Assembly: GCF_900101815.1 (NCBI RefSeq)
Contig: NZ_FNAO01000001.1
Coordinates: 248,001 to 312,000, forward strand
Length of the DNA: 64,000 bases
Direction of reading: 5' to 3'
Source: Pricia antarctica
GTDB lineage: Bacteria > Bacteroidota > Bacteroidia > Flavobacteriales > Flavobacteriaceae
This document shows, piece after piece, positions 27,754-36,610 of the stretch. A model generated the notes under the pieces. It was not told where the DNA came from and made no database searches. It was given only the letters and a program-made list of their open reading frames with translations. Numbering within the stretch: position 1 is the first letter of the stretch; every line of letters begins with the position of its first letter. Made by a program: the position numbers and the translations under genes.

Positions 27754-29046
27754 ATGAAAAAAACGATTCCAGTCCTCTTTCTGGCCCTCCTAACGCTAAC
27801 CCTACATGCCCAATCAAAATCTACCCAAACCTCTCCCCCGCTTTCCGAAGGCTCTCCGGAGAATGTGGGTATGTCGCCCGAACGCCTCTCTAAAATCGAT
27901 GCCATGCTCAAGAAAGCCATAGCCGAAGATCAGGTGCCAGGTGCGGTAGCGCTCATAGCCCGCAACGGAAAAATTATATTCTATAACGCTTATGGCATGG
28001 CAGACAACATGGTAAAAAAGGAGATGAAAAAGGATGCCATCTTTAGAATAGCTTCCCAGACCAAAGCTATTACCTCGACTGCGGTTATGATGCTTTGGGA
28101 GGAAGGAAAGTTTCAATTGGACGACCCCATTTCAAAGTACATTCCCGAATTTGGAAAGGCGCAAATTCTCGACACTTTCAACGAAGCCGATTCCACTTAC
28201 ACCGCAAACCCGGCAAAGGACCAAATTACCATCCGAGATCTGATTACCCATACTTCCGGATTGGGATACGGGGTCATCGATGGCGACCAACGGTTTCAGA
28301 AAATCTATGCTAAAGCAGGTATTACCGATCTGTTTACGACCGAGGACATAACTATTGCGGAAAGCGTCAAGAAACTGGCGAAATTGCCCCTGCACCACAA
28401 TCCTGGAGATGCGTTTGTCTACAGTGAAGGCTTAGATGTACTCGGCCATTTCGTCGAAGTGATCTCTGGCCTACCATTCGACCAGTTCTTACGGACCCGC
28501 ATTTTTCAACCGCTCGGCATGAACGATACTTGGTTTTACCTTCCAAAGGAAAAACAGGATAGATTGGTAGCGGTTCAGGAAATTGAAGATGGGAAATGGA
28601 AGACATACCCTGAAACTTTTTACGATACCGACTATCCCATCAAGGGGGCCAAACGCTTTTTCTCCGGGGGTGCGGGACTTTCAAGTACAGCGAAAGATTA
28701 TGCGACCTTTTTGCAGATGTACCTCAACAACGGTGAACTGAACGGAAAACGAATCCTCAGCAGAACGACCGTACAGAGCATTATGGGCAACCAAACCGGG
28801 GACCTTTTCGGTGGCGGCCTGGAATATTACGGACTCGCTTTCGGGGTAGTCAACCAAAACGGACAGGATTCTGGCGGAAAGGGAAGTATGGGCACTTTCG
28901 ATTGGGGCGGTTATTTCAACACCCAATACTTTGCCGATCCGAAAGAGCAGGTAATCGGTGTCTTGATGAAACAGACCCAAGGCGATGTTTCGGATGAAAC
29001 GGGGTGGAAGTTTAGACAAATGGTTTTTTCGGCTATTGACGATTAG
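27754..29046 (+). CDS. serine hydrolase, beta-lactamase/PBP4 fold, exported
   Basis: 430 aa with a signal peptide over residues 1-20 (VLFLALLTLTLHAQ). The catalytic SxxK is SQTKAITST near residue 97; YSEGLDVLG provides the tyrosine motif; and a GGAGLSSTAKDYATF block is typical of the class C-like family. Unlike the homologue at 12233 there is no lipobox, so this one should be soluble in the periplasm or secreted. Substrate not predictable. The gene after it is 68 bases away on the same strand. Confidence 0.87.
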   Translation: MKKTIPVLFLALLTLTLHAQSKSTQTSPPLSEGSPENVGMSPERLSKIDAMLKKAIAEDQVPGAVALIARNGKIIFYNAYGMADNMVKKEMKKDAIFRIASQTKAITSTAVMMLWEEGKFQLDDPISKYIPEFGKAQILDTFNEADSTYTANPAKDQITIRDLITHTSGLGYGVIDGDQRFQKIYAKAGITDLFTTEDITIAESVKKLAKLPLHHNPGDAFVYSEGLDVLGHFVEVISGLPFDQFLRTRIFQPLGMNDTWFYLPKEKQDRLVAVQEIEDGKWKTYPETFYDTDYPIKGAKRFFSGGAGLSSTAKDYATFLQMYLNNGELNGKRILSRTTVQSIMGNQTGDLFGGGLEYYGLAFGVVNQNGQDSGGKGSMGTFDWGGYFNTQYFADPKEQVIGVLMKQTQGDVSDETGWKFRQMVFSAIDD

Positions 29047-29114
29047 GTTTTGTTAACCTAATCTACTTCAGTTTCATTAAATTTAAAAAATACATAATCC
29101 TAAAAAAAACTAAC

Positions 29115-29714
29115 ATGAAAAACTTGGCAACACTGACCCTGCTATTGCTTGTAGCGACCACAGCTTTCGGGCAAAAATTAATTGAGGAAGAAGGCGATAT
29201 AAAACGTTTAAAAGACATAAAAGTATATAAGATGGAATTCGATTATACGGATGTACAGATTCCGAAATTCGATAATGAAGAGGCTTTTTTGAAAGATAAA
29301 ATGGATAAACGCGAAGAAAAGGAGGCCGGAGATGGCGAGCGGTTCAAAAAATCGTGGTTCGATGATCGCCCCGAAAGATATCATCCGAAATTCATCGAAT
29401 CCTTTAACAAACGATTTGACGACTCCGCTGTACAAGTTCAAGAAGAGGAAGCCGATTATACCATGAAAATACATACCACAAAACTGTATCCCGGATACAA
29501 TGTGGGAATCGTGCGACATAATGCCGAAATCGATGCTACCATTACCGTTTTTAAAACGGCCGATGAATCCAACGTTTTGTTTTCAGGCAGTTATAAAGAT
29601 GTGCAGGGTAGTGGCGCCATGGGCTATGATTACGATTCAGGATATCGTATTTCTGAATGTTATGCAAAGTTGGCCAAAACCTTTGCCAAAGACTTGGAAA
29701 AGAAAGCATTGTAA
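29115..29714 (+). CDS. exported protein of unknown function
   Basis: 199 aa with a signal peptide over residues 1-19 (LATLTLLLLVATTAFGQ). The mature part is charged, rich in Lys, Asp and Glu, with a beta-rich C-terminal half (YTMKIHTTKLYPGYNVG and EIDATITVFKTADESNVLF) that recalls DUF4136-like lipid/envelope proteins. I cannot assign it firmly. It may share a transcript with the serine hydrolase before it and ends just before the pigment cluster. Confidence 0.7.
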   Translation: MKNLATLTLLLLVATTAFGQKLIEEEGDIKRLKDIKVYKMEFDYTDVQIPKFDNEEAFLKDKMDKREEKEAGDGERFKKSWFDDRPERYHPKFIESFNKRFDDSAVQVQEEEADYTMKIHTTKLYPGYNVGIVRHNAEIDATITVFKTADESNVLFSGSYKDVQGSGAMGYDYDSGYRISECYAKLAKTFAKDLEKKAL

Positions 29715-29730
29715 CCAACCTTTCATTGTT

Positions 29731-29751
29731 AGGAATCTTAACTATTCCTAG
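29731..29751. terminator. 7-bp inverted repeat after the exported protein gene
   Basis: TAGGAAT (29731-29737) and ATTCCTA (29745-29751) with a 7-base loop, 17 bases after the stop at 29714. There is no clear T-run, so terminator function is tentative. Confidence 0.3.
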
Positions 29752-29876
29752 TAAATTGAATGTTTATGGCGATGCGGTAATCTGTTCGACTCTTGTAAGT
29801 GGGTTCAGCGGATTGCCGCGTCCTCTTTTGCCCCATTAAATTCAACCGACTTCAAGCTTCCTAGCAGTGACAAGCT

Positions 29877-31112
29877 TCAAAGCCCCCGTTCCAGCTCCGC
29901 GACCCGCGCCACGGTCTTCACCAAACGGTGATGGTTCTTTACAAACGGATTCGTCCGGTCCCAAACATAGCCGGCCAGCACTGCACAGATCTGCGCCTTG
30001 ATGACCGGGTTTTCGTTACTGTCGAAAAAGATGGTCTGCAGATTTCCCGAGTACCATTCTTTTACATAGGTGGAAAAAACCTTCACACCCTCTTTCATAT
30101 GTGTGGCATAATCGTTTTCCCAATCGACCGTTTCGCCGTTCAATTGCCGGGCTATTAATTTAGCGGCCACTAAAGAAGACTCGGTGGCAAAGGTCACGCC
30201 GGACGAAAACACGGGATCTAAAAACTCGGCGCTGTTTCCGGTCAGTACATAACCGTCTCCATAGAGCTGCTTTACGGATTTGGCGATGTTCTTGATCATT
30301 TTCGGCTCAAATTCGTAGTCGATGCCTTCGAAACGATCGAAATAATAATCGGACAACTTCATCATTTCATGAAGTTTTTGGGTATTGTCGCCCTCGAAGG
30401 ATTCGAGATATTCGGTGGGGCCAACATAACCGATACTGGTATATCCGTTGGAAAATGGAATGACCCAAAGCCAGGTTTCGCGACTTACGATATCGAAGGT
30501 AATTAGTGTGCCCTCGCGACCTTCCGGACGTTTTCCATCTTTGACATGGGTAAAAATAGAAGAGTGTTTGGGAATTTCGGAAGGCGCATCCAAATCTAAC
30601 AAACGTGGTAGTACCCTGCCGTGACCGCTGGAATCGACAATGTATTTGGCAGATACGGTAGATAGCTGTCCCTCGGCATCCATAATAGTAGTGGTGGAAT
30701 CACTTCCGTTGAACTCCACGGCAACGACTTCCTGTTCAAAAGCTACATCTACGCCCCATCCCGTTAAAGTATCCGTCAAGGTCTTGTCAAAATCCGCCCG
30801 CGGTACTTGCCACGTCCAATCCCATCCTGCCGTATACTTCTTACTGAAGTCGAAATTACAGATTTTATCTCCGCGCATAAATCGGGCGCCTCCCTTGACC
30901 TCGAAATTTTGTGCCTTGAGGGCCTCTAAAAGTCCGACTTCCTCAAAATGTTCCATGCAGCGGGGTAAAAGACTTTCCCCAATCACAAACCTTGGGAACT
31001 TACTCTTTTCCACGACCTTGACCTGAAGTCCGTGTTTGTGAAGATAGGCTGCGGATACGGCTCCCGAAGGCCCTGCCCCGATAATCAATACATCTACTTG
31101 TTGGTTTTTCAT
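29877..31112 (-). CDS. flavin-dependent halogenase-like oxidoreductase of the flexirubin cluster
   Basis: 411 aa FAD enzyme. It shows the GxGxxG dinucleotide motif (IIGAGPSG, residues 10-17), the GESLLP loop near 45-50, a Lys at 73 in EVKGGARF where flavin-dependent phenol halogenases place their catalytic Lys, and the family motif WLWVIP (WxWxIP) at 214-219. DGYVLTGNSAEFLDPVFSSG closes the FAD domain. It could chlorinate or hydroxylate the aryl ring of flexirubin; some flexirubins are chlorinated. It is divergent from the ammonia-lyase gene with a 149-base shared promoter region. Monooxygenase without halogenation remains possible. Confidence 0.85.
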   Translation of the reverse strand: MKNQQVDVLIIGAGPSGAVSAAYLHKHGLQVKVVEKSKFPRFVIGESLLPRCMEHFEEVGLLEALKAQNFEVKGGARFMRGDKICNFDFSKKYTAGWDWTWQVPRADFDKTLTDTLTGWGVDVAFEQEVVAVEFNGSDSTTTIMDAEGQLSTVSAKYIVDSSGHGRVLPRLLDLDAPSEIPKHSSIFTHVKDGKRPEGREGTLITFDIVSRETWLWVIPFSNGYTSIGYVGPTEYLESFEGDNTQKLHEMMKLSDYYFDRFEGIDYEFEPKMIKNIAKSVKQLYGDGYVLTGNSAEFLDPVFSSGVTFATESSLVAAKLIARQLNGETVDWENDYATHMKEGVKVFSTYVKEWYSGNLQTIFFDSNENPVIKAQICAVLAGYVWDRTNPFVKNHHRLVKTVARVAELERGL

Positions 31113-31213
31113 ACTACTTACTTTTCGGAGAAAATTCAGGTATCTGGTTGAAATTCAAAGTAAAAATACAATAATCATGGCCTAATTGTTATAAATTTAC
31201 ATATCAAAATCGC

Positions 31214-31221
31214 TACTTTTG
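31214..31221 (+). promoter_or_regulatory. candidate -7 element of the main pigment operon
   Basis: TACTTTTG matches TAnnTTTG exactly, 40 bases before the ammonia-lyase ATG. The nearest TTG (31186-31188) is 25 bases upstream, longer than the usual 19-21 spacer. Confidence 0.45.
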
Positions 31222-31261
31222 CCCTCCGTTCTCAACACGACAGGAATTCAACCAACTGCAG

Positions 31262-32791
31262 ATGCCGACCATTAAGGGAAAATTAGGAATACAGGATTTT
31301 TACGATACCATTTTTGAGGGACAGTCGATTACCATTGACCCGAAAACTATAAAGACCGTGCAAGAAAGTTTCGATTTTCTGAAGGATTTCTCAAAAAACA
31401 AGGTCATTTATGGCGTAAACACGGGCTTTGGACCCATGGCGCAGTACAAGATCAAGGATTCCGAGACAATCCAACTGCAGTACAACCTTATTCGAAGCCA
31501 TGCTTCCGGTATGGGAAACCCGATTCCACCGAAATACGTAAAGGCCGCCATGTTGGCGCGTTTGAATACCCTTAGTTTAGGTAATTCGGGCGTACATACC
31601 TCGGTCATCGAGACCATGACGGCCTTGATCAATAAAGACATTACCCCTTTGATCTACGAGCACGGCGGGGTAGGCGCAAGCGGTGATCTCGTACAATTGG
31701 CCCATCTCGCCCTTGTACTGATCGGCGAAGGCGAAGTTTTTTATAAAGGAGAGCGAAGGCCTACTCTGGAGGTGTTTAAGGAGGAAGGCATCCAACCCAT
31801 AGCCGTTAAATTACGCGAAGGCCTAGGCCTTATCAACGGCACTTCGGTCATGACGGGAATAGGTATGGTAAACACCATTTACACCCGGCGTTTGCTGGAA
31901 TGGATGATTGCCTGCTCATCGGCCATCAACGAAATCATGCAGGCTTATGACGACCACCTTTCCGAAAACCTGAACCAGACCAAAAAGCATAAAGGCCAGC
32001 GTGAAATCGCAAGATCGATGCGCAGCCATTTACATGATAGTACCCTGACCCGTAAGCGCGAACACCATCTGTATACCGATAACAACGGGGTTTCGGTCTT
32101 CGAGGAAAAAGTGCAGGAATATTATTCCATTCGCTGTGTGCCCCAAATACTCGGGCCGATACTCGACACCCTAAACGAGGTCGAACGTGTGCTGATCGAT
32201 GAGGTCAATTCTGCGAACGATAACCCTATCGTCGATGTAGAACGAAAGAACGTCTACCACGGCGGCAATTTTCATGGGGACTATGTATCCCTCGAAATGG
32301 ACAAGCTAAAAATCGTCGTGACCAAAATGAGCATGCTGGCCGAAAGGCAATTGAACTATCTTTTAAATCATAAATTGAACGATATTCTTCCCCCTTTCGT
32401 AAATTTGGGTACCTTGGGATTAAATTTTGGAATGCAGGGCGTACAGTTCACGGCCACCTCGACGACCGCGGAAAACCAGATGCTCAGCAATCCGATGTAC
32501 GTGCACAGCATCCCCAACAATAACGACAACCAAGACATTGTGAGCATGGGCACCAATGCCGCCCTAATCACTAAAAAGGTCATTGAAAACGCCTACGAGG
32601 TTATCGCGATAGAGATGATTACCGTGGTACAGGCCATAGAATATCTGGAGGTACAGGATAAGGTTTCCTCGAAAACCAAAAGCATGTACGACGCCGTTCG
32701 TAAAATCGTTCCGCCGTTCAAAGAAGACGAAATTATGTATCCGTATGTCAACCAGGTGAAGGATTTTATCACTAACCATAAGAATGTTTAA
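31262..32791 (+). CDS. tyrosine ammonia-lyase (aromatic amino acid lyase), flexirubin starter supply
   Basis: 509 aa. The MIO-forming triad Ala-Ser-Gly is at residues 139-141 (HGGVGASGDLVQLAHLAL), with the active-site Tyr in VIYGVNTGFGP at 49-59. Large parts match the Flavobacterium johnsoniae TAL sequence as I recall it, including QLQYNLIRSHASG with Ser-His at the substrate-selectivity position. TALs deaminate tyrosine to 4-coumaric acid, the aryl starter of flexirubin. Histidase activity is less likely given the neighbours. First gene of the long plus-strand pigment operon; cytoplasmic. Confidence 0.93.
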   Translation: MPTIKGKLGIQDFYDTIFEGQSITIDPKTIKTVQESFDFLKDFSKNKVIYGVNTGFGPMAQYKIKDSETIQLQYNLIRSHASGMGNPIPPKYVKAAMLARLNTLSLGNSGVHTSVIETMTALINKDITPLIYEHGGVGASGDLVQLAHLALVLIGEGEVFYKGERRPTLEVFKEEGIQPIAVKLREGLGLINGTSVMTGIGMVNTIYTRRLLEWMIACSSAINEIMQAYDDHLSENLNQTKKHKGQREIARSMRSHLHDSTLTRKREHHLYTDNNGVSVFEEKVQEYYSIRCVPQILGPILDTLNEVERVLIDEVNSANDNPIVDVERKNVYHGGNFHGDYVSLEMDKLKIVVTKMSMLAERQLNYLLNHKLNDILPPFVNLGTLGLNFGMQGVQFTATSTTAENQMLSNPMYVHSIPNNNDNQDIVSMGTNAALITKKVIENAYEVIAIEMITVVQAIEYLEVQDKVSSKTKSMYDAVRKIVPPFKEDEIMYPYVNQVKDFITNHKNV

Positions 32792-32849
32792 AAAAAGAAT
32801 ACGGAAAATAGACATTTCTATATGCTTTAAAAACTTAAAATCAATCCAA

Positions 32850-33980
32850 ATGAAAACAACGTACACTTTACTTTTCACGCTACTTCTGACTTCTTCTACC
32901 CTCTTCGCCCAAGAATTGGCCTTGGTTCGGGCAGGTGGCAATTTTGGCTATATCGACAAAGCCGGGAAATATGTGATCGAACCTAAATTCAACGATGCCA
33001 AATCGTTTTCCGATGGCCTTGCCGCGGCCGAGCAGGATAAAATGTGGGGCTTTATAGACGCTTCCGGAAAATGGGCCATCGAACCCCAATACGATAAGGT
33101 CAAGTATTTTAATTCGGGATATGCCTTGGTTTTAAAGGATGACCAATGGCAATACATTGACAAAAAGGGGCAAGTACTTGAAATTCCCACTACCACCGAT
33201 AAATTATATGATTTTGAGGAAGGGGTCGCCTTTTTTAGGAACGGCGATAAAATAGGCCTTTTGGGAACGGACGGGAAACTCGTTTTGGAACCTACCTATG
33301 ATGCCATCAAGGATGTCAAAAATGGTCACGCAAAAGTTGAAAAAGGAGAATTATGGGGCATGATCGACATGAATGGAAAAGAAATTATTCCCACAGAATA
33401 TGAAGATATCGACAACGCGTGGTCTCCAAATGGCGTTTATGGAAAAAAAGGCGGTGTGTACGGTATCATCCATGACGGTAGTTTCAATGCCATTGACGGC
33501 GCAACAAATGTTTGGACATTTCATGGGGACTCCAAATTGACCTATGCCGAACGGGACAAAAAGATAGGATTTGTAGATAGCAGCGGAAAATGGGTCATCG
33601 AACCCCAATTTGATAAAGCGAGAGCATTTTCGGATGGGTTGGCCCCTGTCGCGAACGGTAAGACTTGGGGTTTTATCAACGAGAAAGGTGAAATGGTCAT
33701 CGAACCGCAATTCCGCGATGCGGAAGTATTTTCGGACGGGATGGCCCCCGTAAAGGACAAGGACTGGGGCTTTATTGACACCTCCGGAAAGTTGGTCATC
33801 CCCATGGATTACGATATTACGGCCGGATTCGCATTTTTGGCCGGAAAAAACGAGAAGGGCTTTATAAACGGTATTGCCCGCGTAAAGACCAAAAAAGGAT
33901 GGGGGTTTCTGGACAAGAACGGGAAATTGCTCGGGGATACTTGGTTTGAGAACGTAGAACCTTTTGAAACGGTAAAGTAG
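32850..33980 (+). CDS. WG-repeat exported protein
   Basis: 376 aa from the ATG at 32850; an upstream in-frame ATG at 32784 overlaps the previous stop and would precede the signal peptide. Residues 1-20 are a signal peptide (LLFTLLLTSSTLFAQ). The rest is built of about nine WG repeats (pattern WGFIDxxGKWVIEPQFDKA). WG repeats form beta-structures thought to mediate binding; no catalytic site is known. The gene sits 58 bases after the ammonia-lyase and 53 bases before fabG, a position where I recall WG proteins in other flexirubin clusters. Role unknown. Confidence 0.85.
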   Translation: MKTTYTLLFTLLLTSSTLFAQELALVRAGGNFGYIDKAGKYVIEPKFNDAKSFSDGLAAAEQDKMWGFIDASGKWAIEPQYDKVKYFNSGYALVLKDDQWQYIDKKGQVLEIPTTTDKLYDFEEGVAFFRNGDKIGLLGTDGKLVLEPTYDAIKDVKNGHAKVEKGELWGMIDMNGKEIIPTEYEDIDNAWSPNGVYGKKGGVYGIIHDGSFNAIDGATNVWTFHGDSKLTYAERDKKIGFVDSSGKWVIEPQFDKARAFSDGLAPVANGKTWGFINEKGEMVIEPQFRDAEVFSDGMAPVKDKDWGFIDTSGKLVIPMDYDITAGFAFLAGKNEKGFINGIARVKTKKGWGFLDKNGKLLGDTWFENVEPFETVK

Positions 33981-34033
33981 AAAGAAGTTTTTTGGGTATT
34001 TTACGGTTTCCCAAGATTTTATATTTTCAGTAT

Positions 34034-34789
34034 ATGCAGGACAAAAAAGCGGTAAAGCAAAAATTCGCGTTGGTAACGGGCGGATCGCGCGGTATTGGAA
34101 GAGCAATCTGCATTCAGTTGGCGAAGGATTCCGAATACAACATCCTCATTAATTATTATAGCAACAAGACAGCCGCGAAAGAAACCCTGAAATCGGTCGA
34201 AGAGGCCGGAGGTCATGGCGAACTTATGCCCTTTAATGTGACAGACGCGGAAAACGTAAAATCCACTTTGGATACATGGCATGAAGCCAACCCCAATGCC
34301 ATTATCGAGGTCATCGTAAACAACGCGGGCATCACCCAAGACGGAATGTTCATGTGGATGAAAGCGGAAGATTGGTCCAAAGTCATCGATACAAGCCTCA
34401 ACGGGTTTTTCAATGTCACGAATCATCTGATTCAAAAACTGTTGGTGAACAAATACGGCCGGATCATCAACATGGTTTCCGTATCCGGATTAAAAGGTAC
34501 GCCCGGTCAAACCAACTATTCCGCTGCCAAGGGCGCCGTAATCGGTGCGACCAAAGCCTTGGCGCAGGAAGTGGCCAAAAGAAATGTTACGGTCAACGCC
34601 GTGGCCCCAGGTTTCATTTCCACGGATATGACCCAGGATCTGGACGAAAAGGAACTGAAGAAAATGATTCCCGCCAATCGGTTCGGTACTGCCGAAGAAG
34701 TGGCCCATTTAGTTTCTTTTTTAGCTTCTGAAAAGTCCGGATATATCACGGGTGACATTATCAACATCAACGGAGGCATTTATTCTTAG
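34034..34789 (+). CDS. fabG: 3-oxoacyl-ACP reductase (FabG type) for polyene synthesis
   Basis: 251 aa from the ATG at 34034; 14 upstream in-frame residues are discarded because family members start near here. Short-chain dehydrogenase with NADPH motif TGGSRGIGR, NNAG, and catalytic Ser-Tyr-Lys in SVSGLKGTPGQTNYSAAKG. It should reduce beta-ketoacyl-ACP during chain growth on the aryl starter. Because it lies inside the pigment cluster, it is likely a dedicated paralogue of the housekeeping FabG. Confidence 0.9.
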   Translation: MQDKKAVKQKFALVTGGSRGIGRAICIQLAKDSEYNILINYYSNKTAAKETLKSVEEAGGHGELMPFNVTDAENVKSTLDTWHEANPNAIIEVIVNNAGITQDGMFMWMKAEDWSKVIDTSLNGFFNVTNHLIQKLLVNKYGRIINMVSVSGLKGTPGQTNYSAAKGAVIGATKALAQEVAKRNVTVNAVAPGFISTDMTQDLDEKELKKMIPANRFGTAEEVAHLVSFLASEKSGYITGDIININGGIYS

Positions 34790-34902
34790 CAGATAGACGA
34801 AAAGTTCCCGCCCAAAAGGGAAAAGGCTTCTATAGATATAAGATACTAAAAAACACTCCTTTCCTGAACACGGACAATTTTCAAGCTAAAACTTCGTTAG
34901 AA

Positions 34903-34926
34903 TTTCTAATTTTAGTACATTAGAAA
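34903..34926. promoter_or_regulatory. 8-bp dyad with a -7-like box before the first ketosynthase
   Basis: TTTCTAAT (34903-34910) and ATTAGAAA (34919-34926), loop of 8 bases, 25 bases before the ATG at 34951. TAATTTTA, one base off the -7 consensus, overlaps it. This 161-base gap may hold an internal promoter of the cluster. Confidence 0.35.
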
Positions 34927-34950
34927 ATCAAGTATAACCACCCCAAAAGA

Positions 34951-36168
34951 ATGAGGCGAGTAGTAATCACAGGTATGGGCATCTATTCCTGCATCGGGAA
35001 AAATCTCGATGAGGTCAAAACATCGCTATACGAGGGCCGCTCTGGCATCGTTTATGATTCCGTACGCGATGCTTTTGGTTTTCGATCTCCTATTACGGGC
35101 ATGGTCGACACCCCGGAACTCAAATCGCTATTGTCCAGAAGACAGCGTATAAGTATGGGCGAAGAGGCCCAATACGCCTATATGGCTACTATCGAGGCCT
35201 TAAAAAATGCCCAGATCGACCAAGATTTCTTAGAAAACAATGAAGTCGGGATTCTTTACGGTAACGACAGCACCGCCAAATCTACTGTAGAATCGGTCGA
35301 TACGATGCGCGAAAAGAAGGATACCACTTTAGTGGGATCAGGCGCGATTTTTAAGGCGATGAATTCTACGGTAACCATGAACCTTTCCACGATTTTCAAG
35401 CTTCGTGGCATTAATCTAACCGTAAGTGCTGCGTGTGCAAGCGGTTCACATTCGATTGGGCTCGCCTATCATTTGATTAAAAGTGGATTACAAGATTGCA
35501 TAATTGCAGGCGGAGCTCAAGAAATAAACCCCATGGCGATGGGTACTTTTGATGGATTGGGCGTTTTTGCGACGAATACGGAATATCCAAAAAAAGCATC
35601 CAGACCTTTCGACAGAGATCGAAACGGATTGGTGCCCAGCGGTGGCGGTGCGAGTTTGATCATCGAAAGTTACGAATCGGCCATGGGACGTGGCGCGCCT
35701 ATTTTGGGAGAGATTGTCGGATATGGCTTTTCATCGAACGGCGACCACATATCGACACCCAATGTCGAAGGGCCGACCAGGGCCATGAAACGCGCATTGG
35801 ATGATGCCAATCTAGCGGCTTCCAACATCGCCTACGTAAATGCGCATGCCACTTCGACCCCGGTCGGTGACGCCAACGAGGCAAAGGCCATACATGCCGT
35901 TTTTGGAACTAACAGTCCCTATGTTAGCTCTACAAAATCGATGACAGGTCACGAATGTTGGATGGCGGGCGCAAGTGAGGTCATTTATTCGGTGCTCATG
36001 ATGCAAAACGATTTTATTGCCCCTAATATCAACTTGGAAAATCCAGACGAGGACTCCGAAAAACTTAACCTTGTTAAGAAAACCCTAAATAAAAAATTTG
36101 ATGTATTTTTGTCCAATTCCTTCGGCTTCGGCGGAACGAATTCAGCCTTAATAGTCAAAAAATGCTAG
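34951..36168 (+). CDS. beta-ketoacyl-ACP synthase (KAS II type)
   Basis: 405 aa. The full ketosynthase triad is present: Cys162 in SAACASGSHS, His near 299 in VNAHATSTPVGD and His near 334 in SMTGHECWMAG. It should condense malonyl-ACP with the growing chain. It is one of five ketosynthase-family proteins in the cluster with catalytic residues or their equivalent; the division of labour (aryl-polyene versus alkyl chains of the resorcinol) cannot be read from sequence. An ACP gene follows after a 170-base gap with unusual base pairing. Confidence 0.92.
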   Translation: MRRVVITGMGIYSCIGKNLDEVKTSLYEGRSGIVYDSVRDAFGFRSPITGMVDTPELKSLLSRRQRISMGEEAQYAYMATIEALKNAQIDQDFLENNEVGILYGNDSTAKSTVESVDTMREKKDTTLVGSGAIFKAMNSTVTMNLSTIFKLRGINLTVSAACASGSHSIGLAYHLIKSGLQDCIIAGGAQEINPMAMGTFDGLGVFATNTEYPKKASRPFDRDRNGLVPSGGGASLIIESYESAMGRGAPILGEIVGYGFSSNGDHISTPNVEGPTRAMKRALDDANLAASNIAYVNAHATSTPVGDANEAKAIHAVFGTNSPYVSSTKSMTGHECWMAGASEVIYSVLMMQNDFIAPNINLENPDEDSEKLNLVKKTLNKKFDVFLSNSFGFGGTNSALIVKKC

Positions 36169-36197
36169 TGTTGTGTTAGATCTGTCGTGGCCGTTAA

Positions 36198-36232
36198 GCC
36201 TCTAGTATTTTTTGCCGGGTAGAGGCAAAAAA
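36198..36232. promoter_or_regulatory. two overlapping, mutually exclusive stems before the first ACP gene
   Basis: Stem A pairs GCCTCTA (36198-36204) with TAGAGGC (36220-36226). Stem B pairs TTTTTTGCC (36208-36216) with GGCAAAAAA (36224-36232). They share bases 36224-36226 and cannot form together. The site is between the ketosynthase stop and the ACP start. Confidence 0.35.
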
Positions 36233-36344
36233 ATTAGTACATAGCCGTAGTTACGGAATCATTTTTTAACGCAGAACTGGTGAAAAAGAACAAAGCTTGG
36301 GCCAGCTAAGACAGGTTCAACAAAATACGGATGAAAATATGGTG

Positions 36345-36587
36345 ATGACCAAGGAAAATATAGTTGAAAAGGTAGATGAATTCCTCATCGATGATTTCGA
36401 GGTAGCCGAAGAAGCATTAGTGCCCGACGCCAATCTAAAGGATGCCCTTGATCTTGACAGTCTTGATTTTGTAGACCTTGTGGTTGCGGTCGAGAGCAAT
36501 TTTGGAGTCAAGTTGACCGGTGAGGATTTTGTGAACATCCATACCCTCCAGAATTTTTATGACCTTATCGAAAGAAAGCTGGCTTGA
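36345..36587 (+). CDS. acyl carrier protein, first of two
   Basis: 80 aa from the ATG at 36345; ATG at 36339 is equally possible, while the longer frame to 36297 is not ACP-like. The phosphopantetheine attachment Ser lies in LDLDSLDFVDLV. Acidic, with the usual four-helix pattern. It carries intermediates of the polyene or resorcinol acyl chain as thioesters. The acyltransferase that follows may load from it. The second cluster ACP is at 47680 and differs in sequence, so each may serve a different chain. Confidence 0.9.
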   Translation: MTKENIVEKVDEFLIDDFEVAEEALVPDANLKDALDLDSLDFVDLVVAVESNFGVKLTGEDFVNIHTLQNFYDLIERKLA

Positions 36588-36610
36588 CCCTTTCTTACAA
36601 AACCCAAGAT

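Noticed and set aside
29877-31112. Geranylgeranyl reductase
   Set aside because: It shares the FAD fold, but the WxWxIP motif and Lys in KGGARF favour the halogenase branch.
33351-34106. 251-codon minus-strand open frame
   Set aside because: Mirror of the WG-repeat gene; the repeat structure creates open frames on the other strand.
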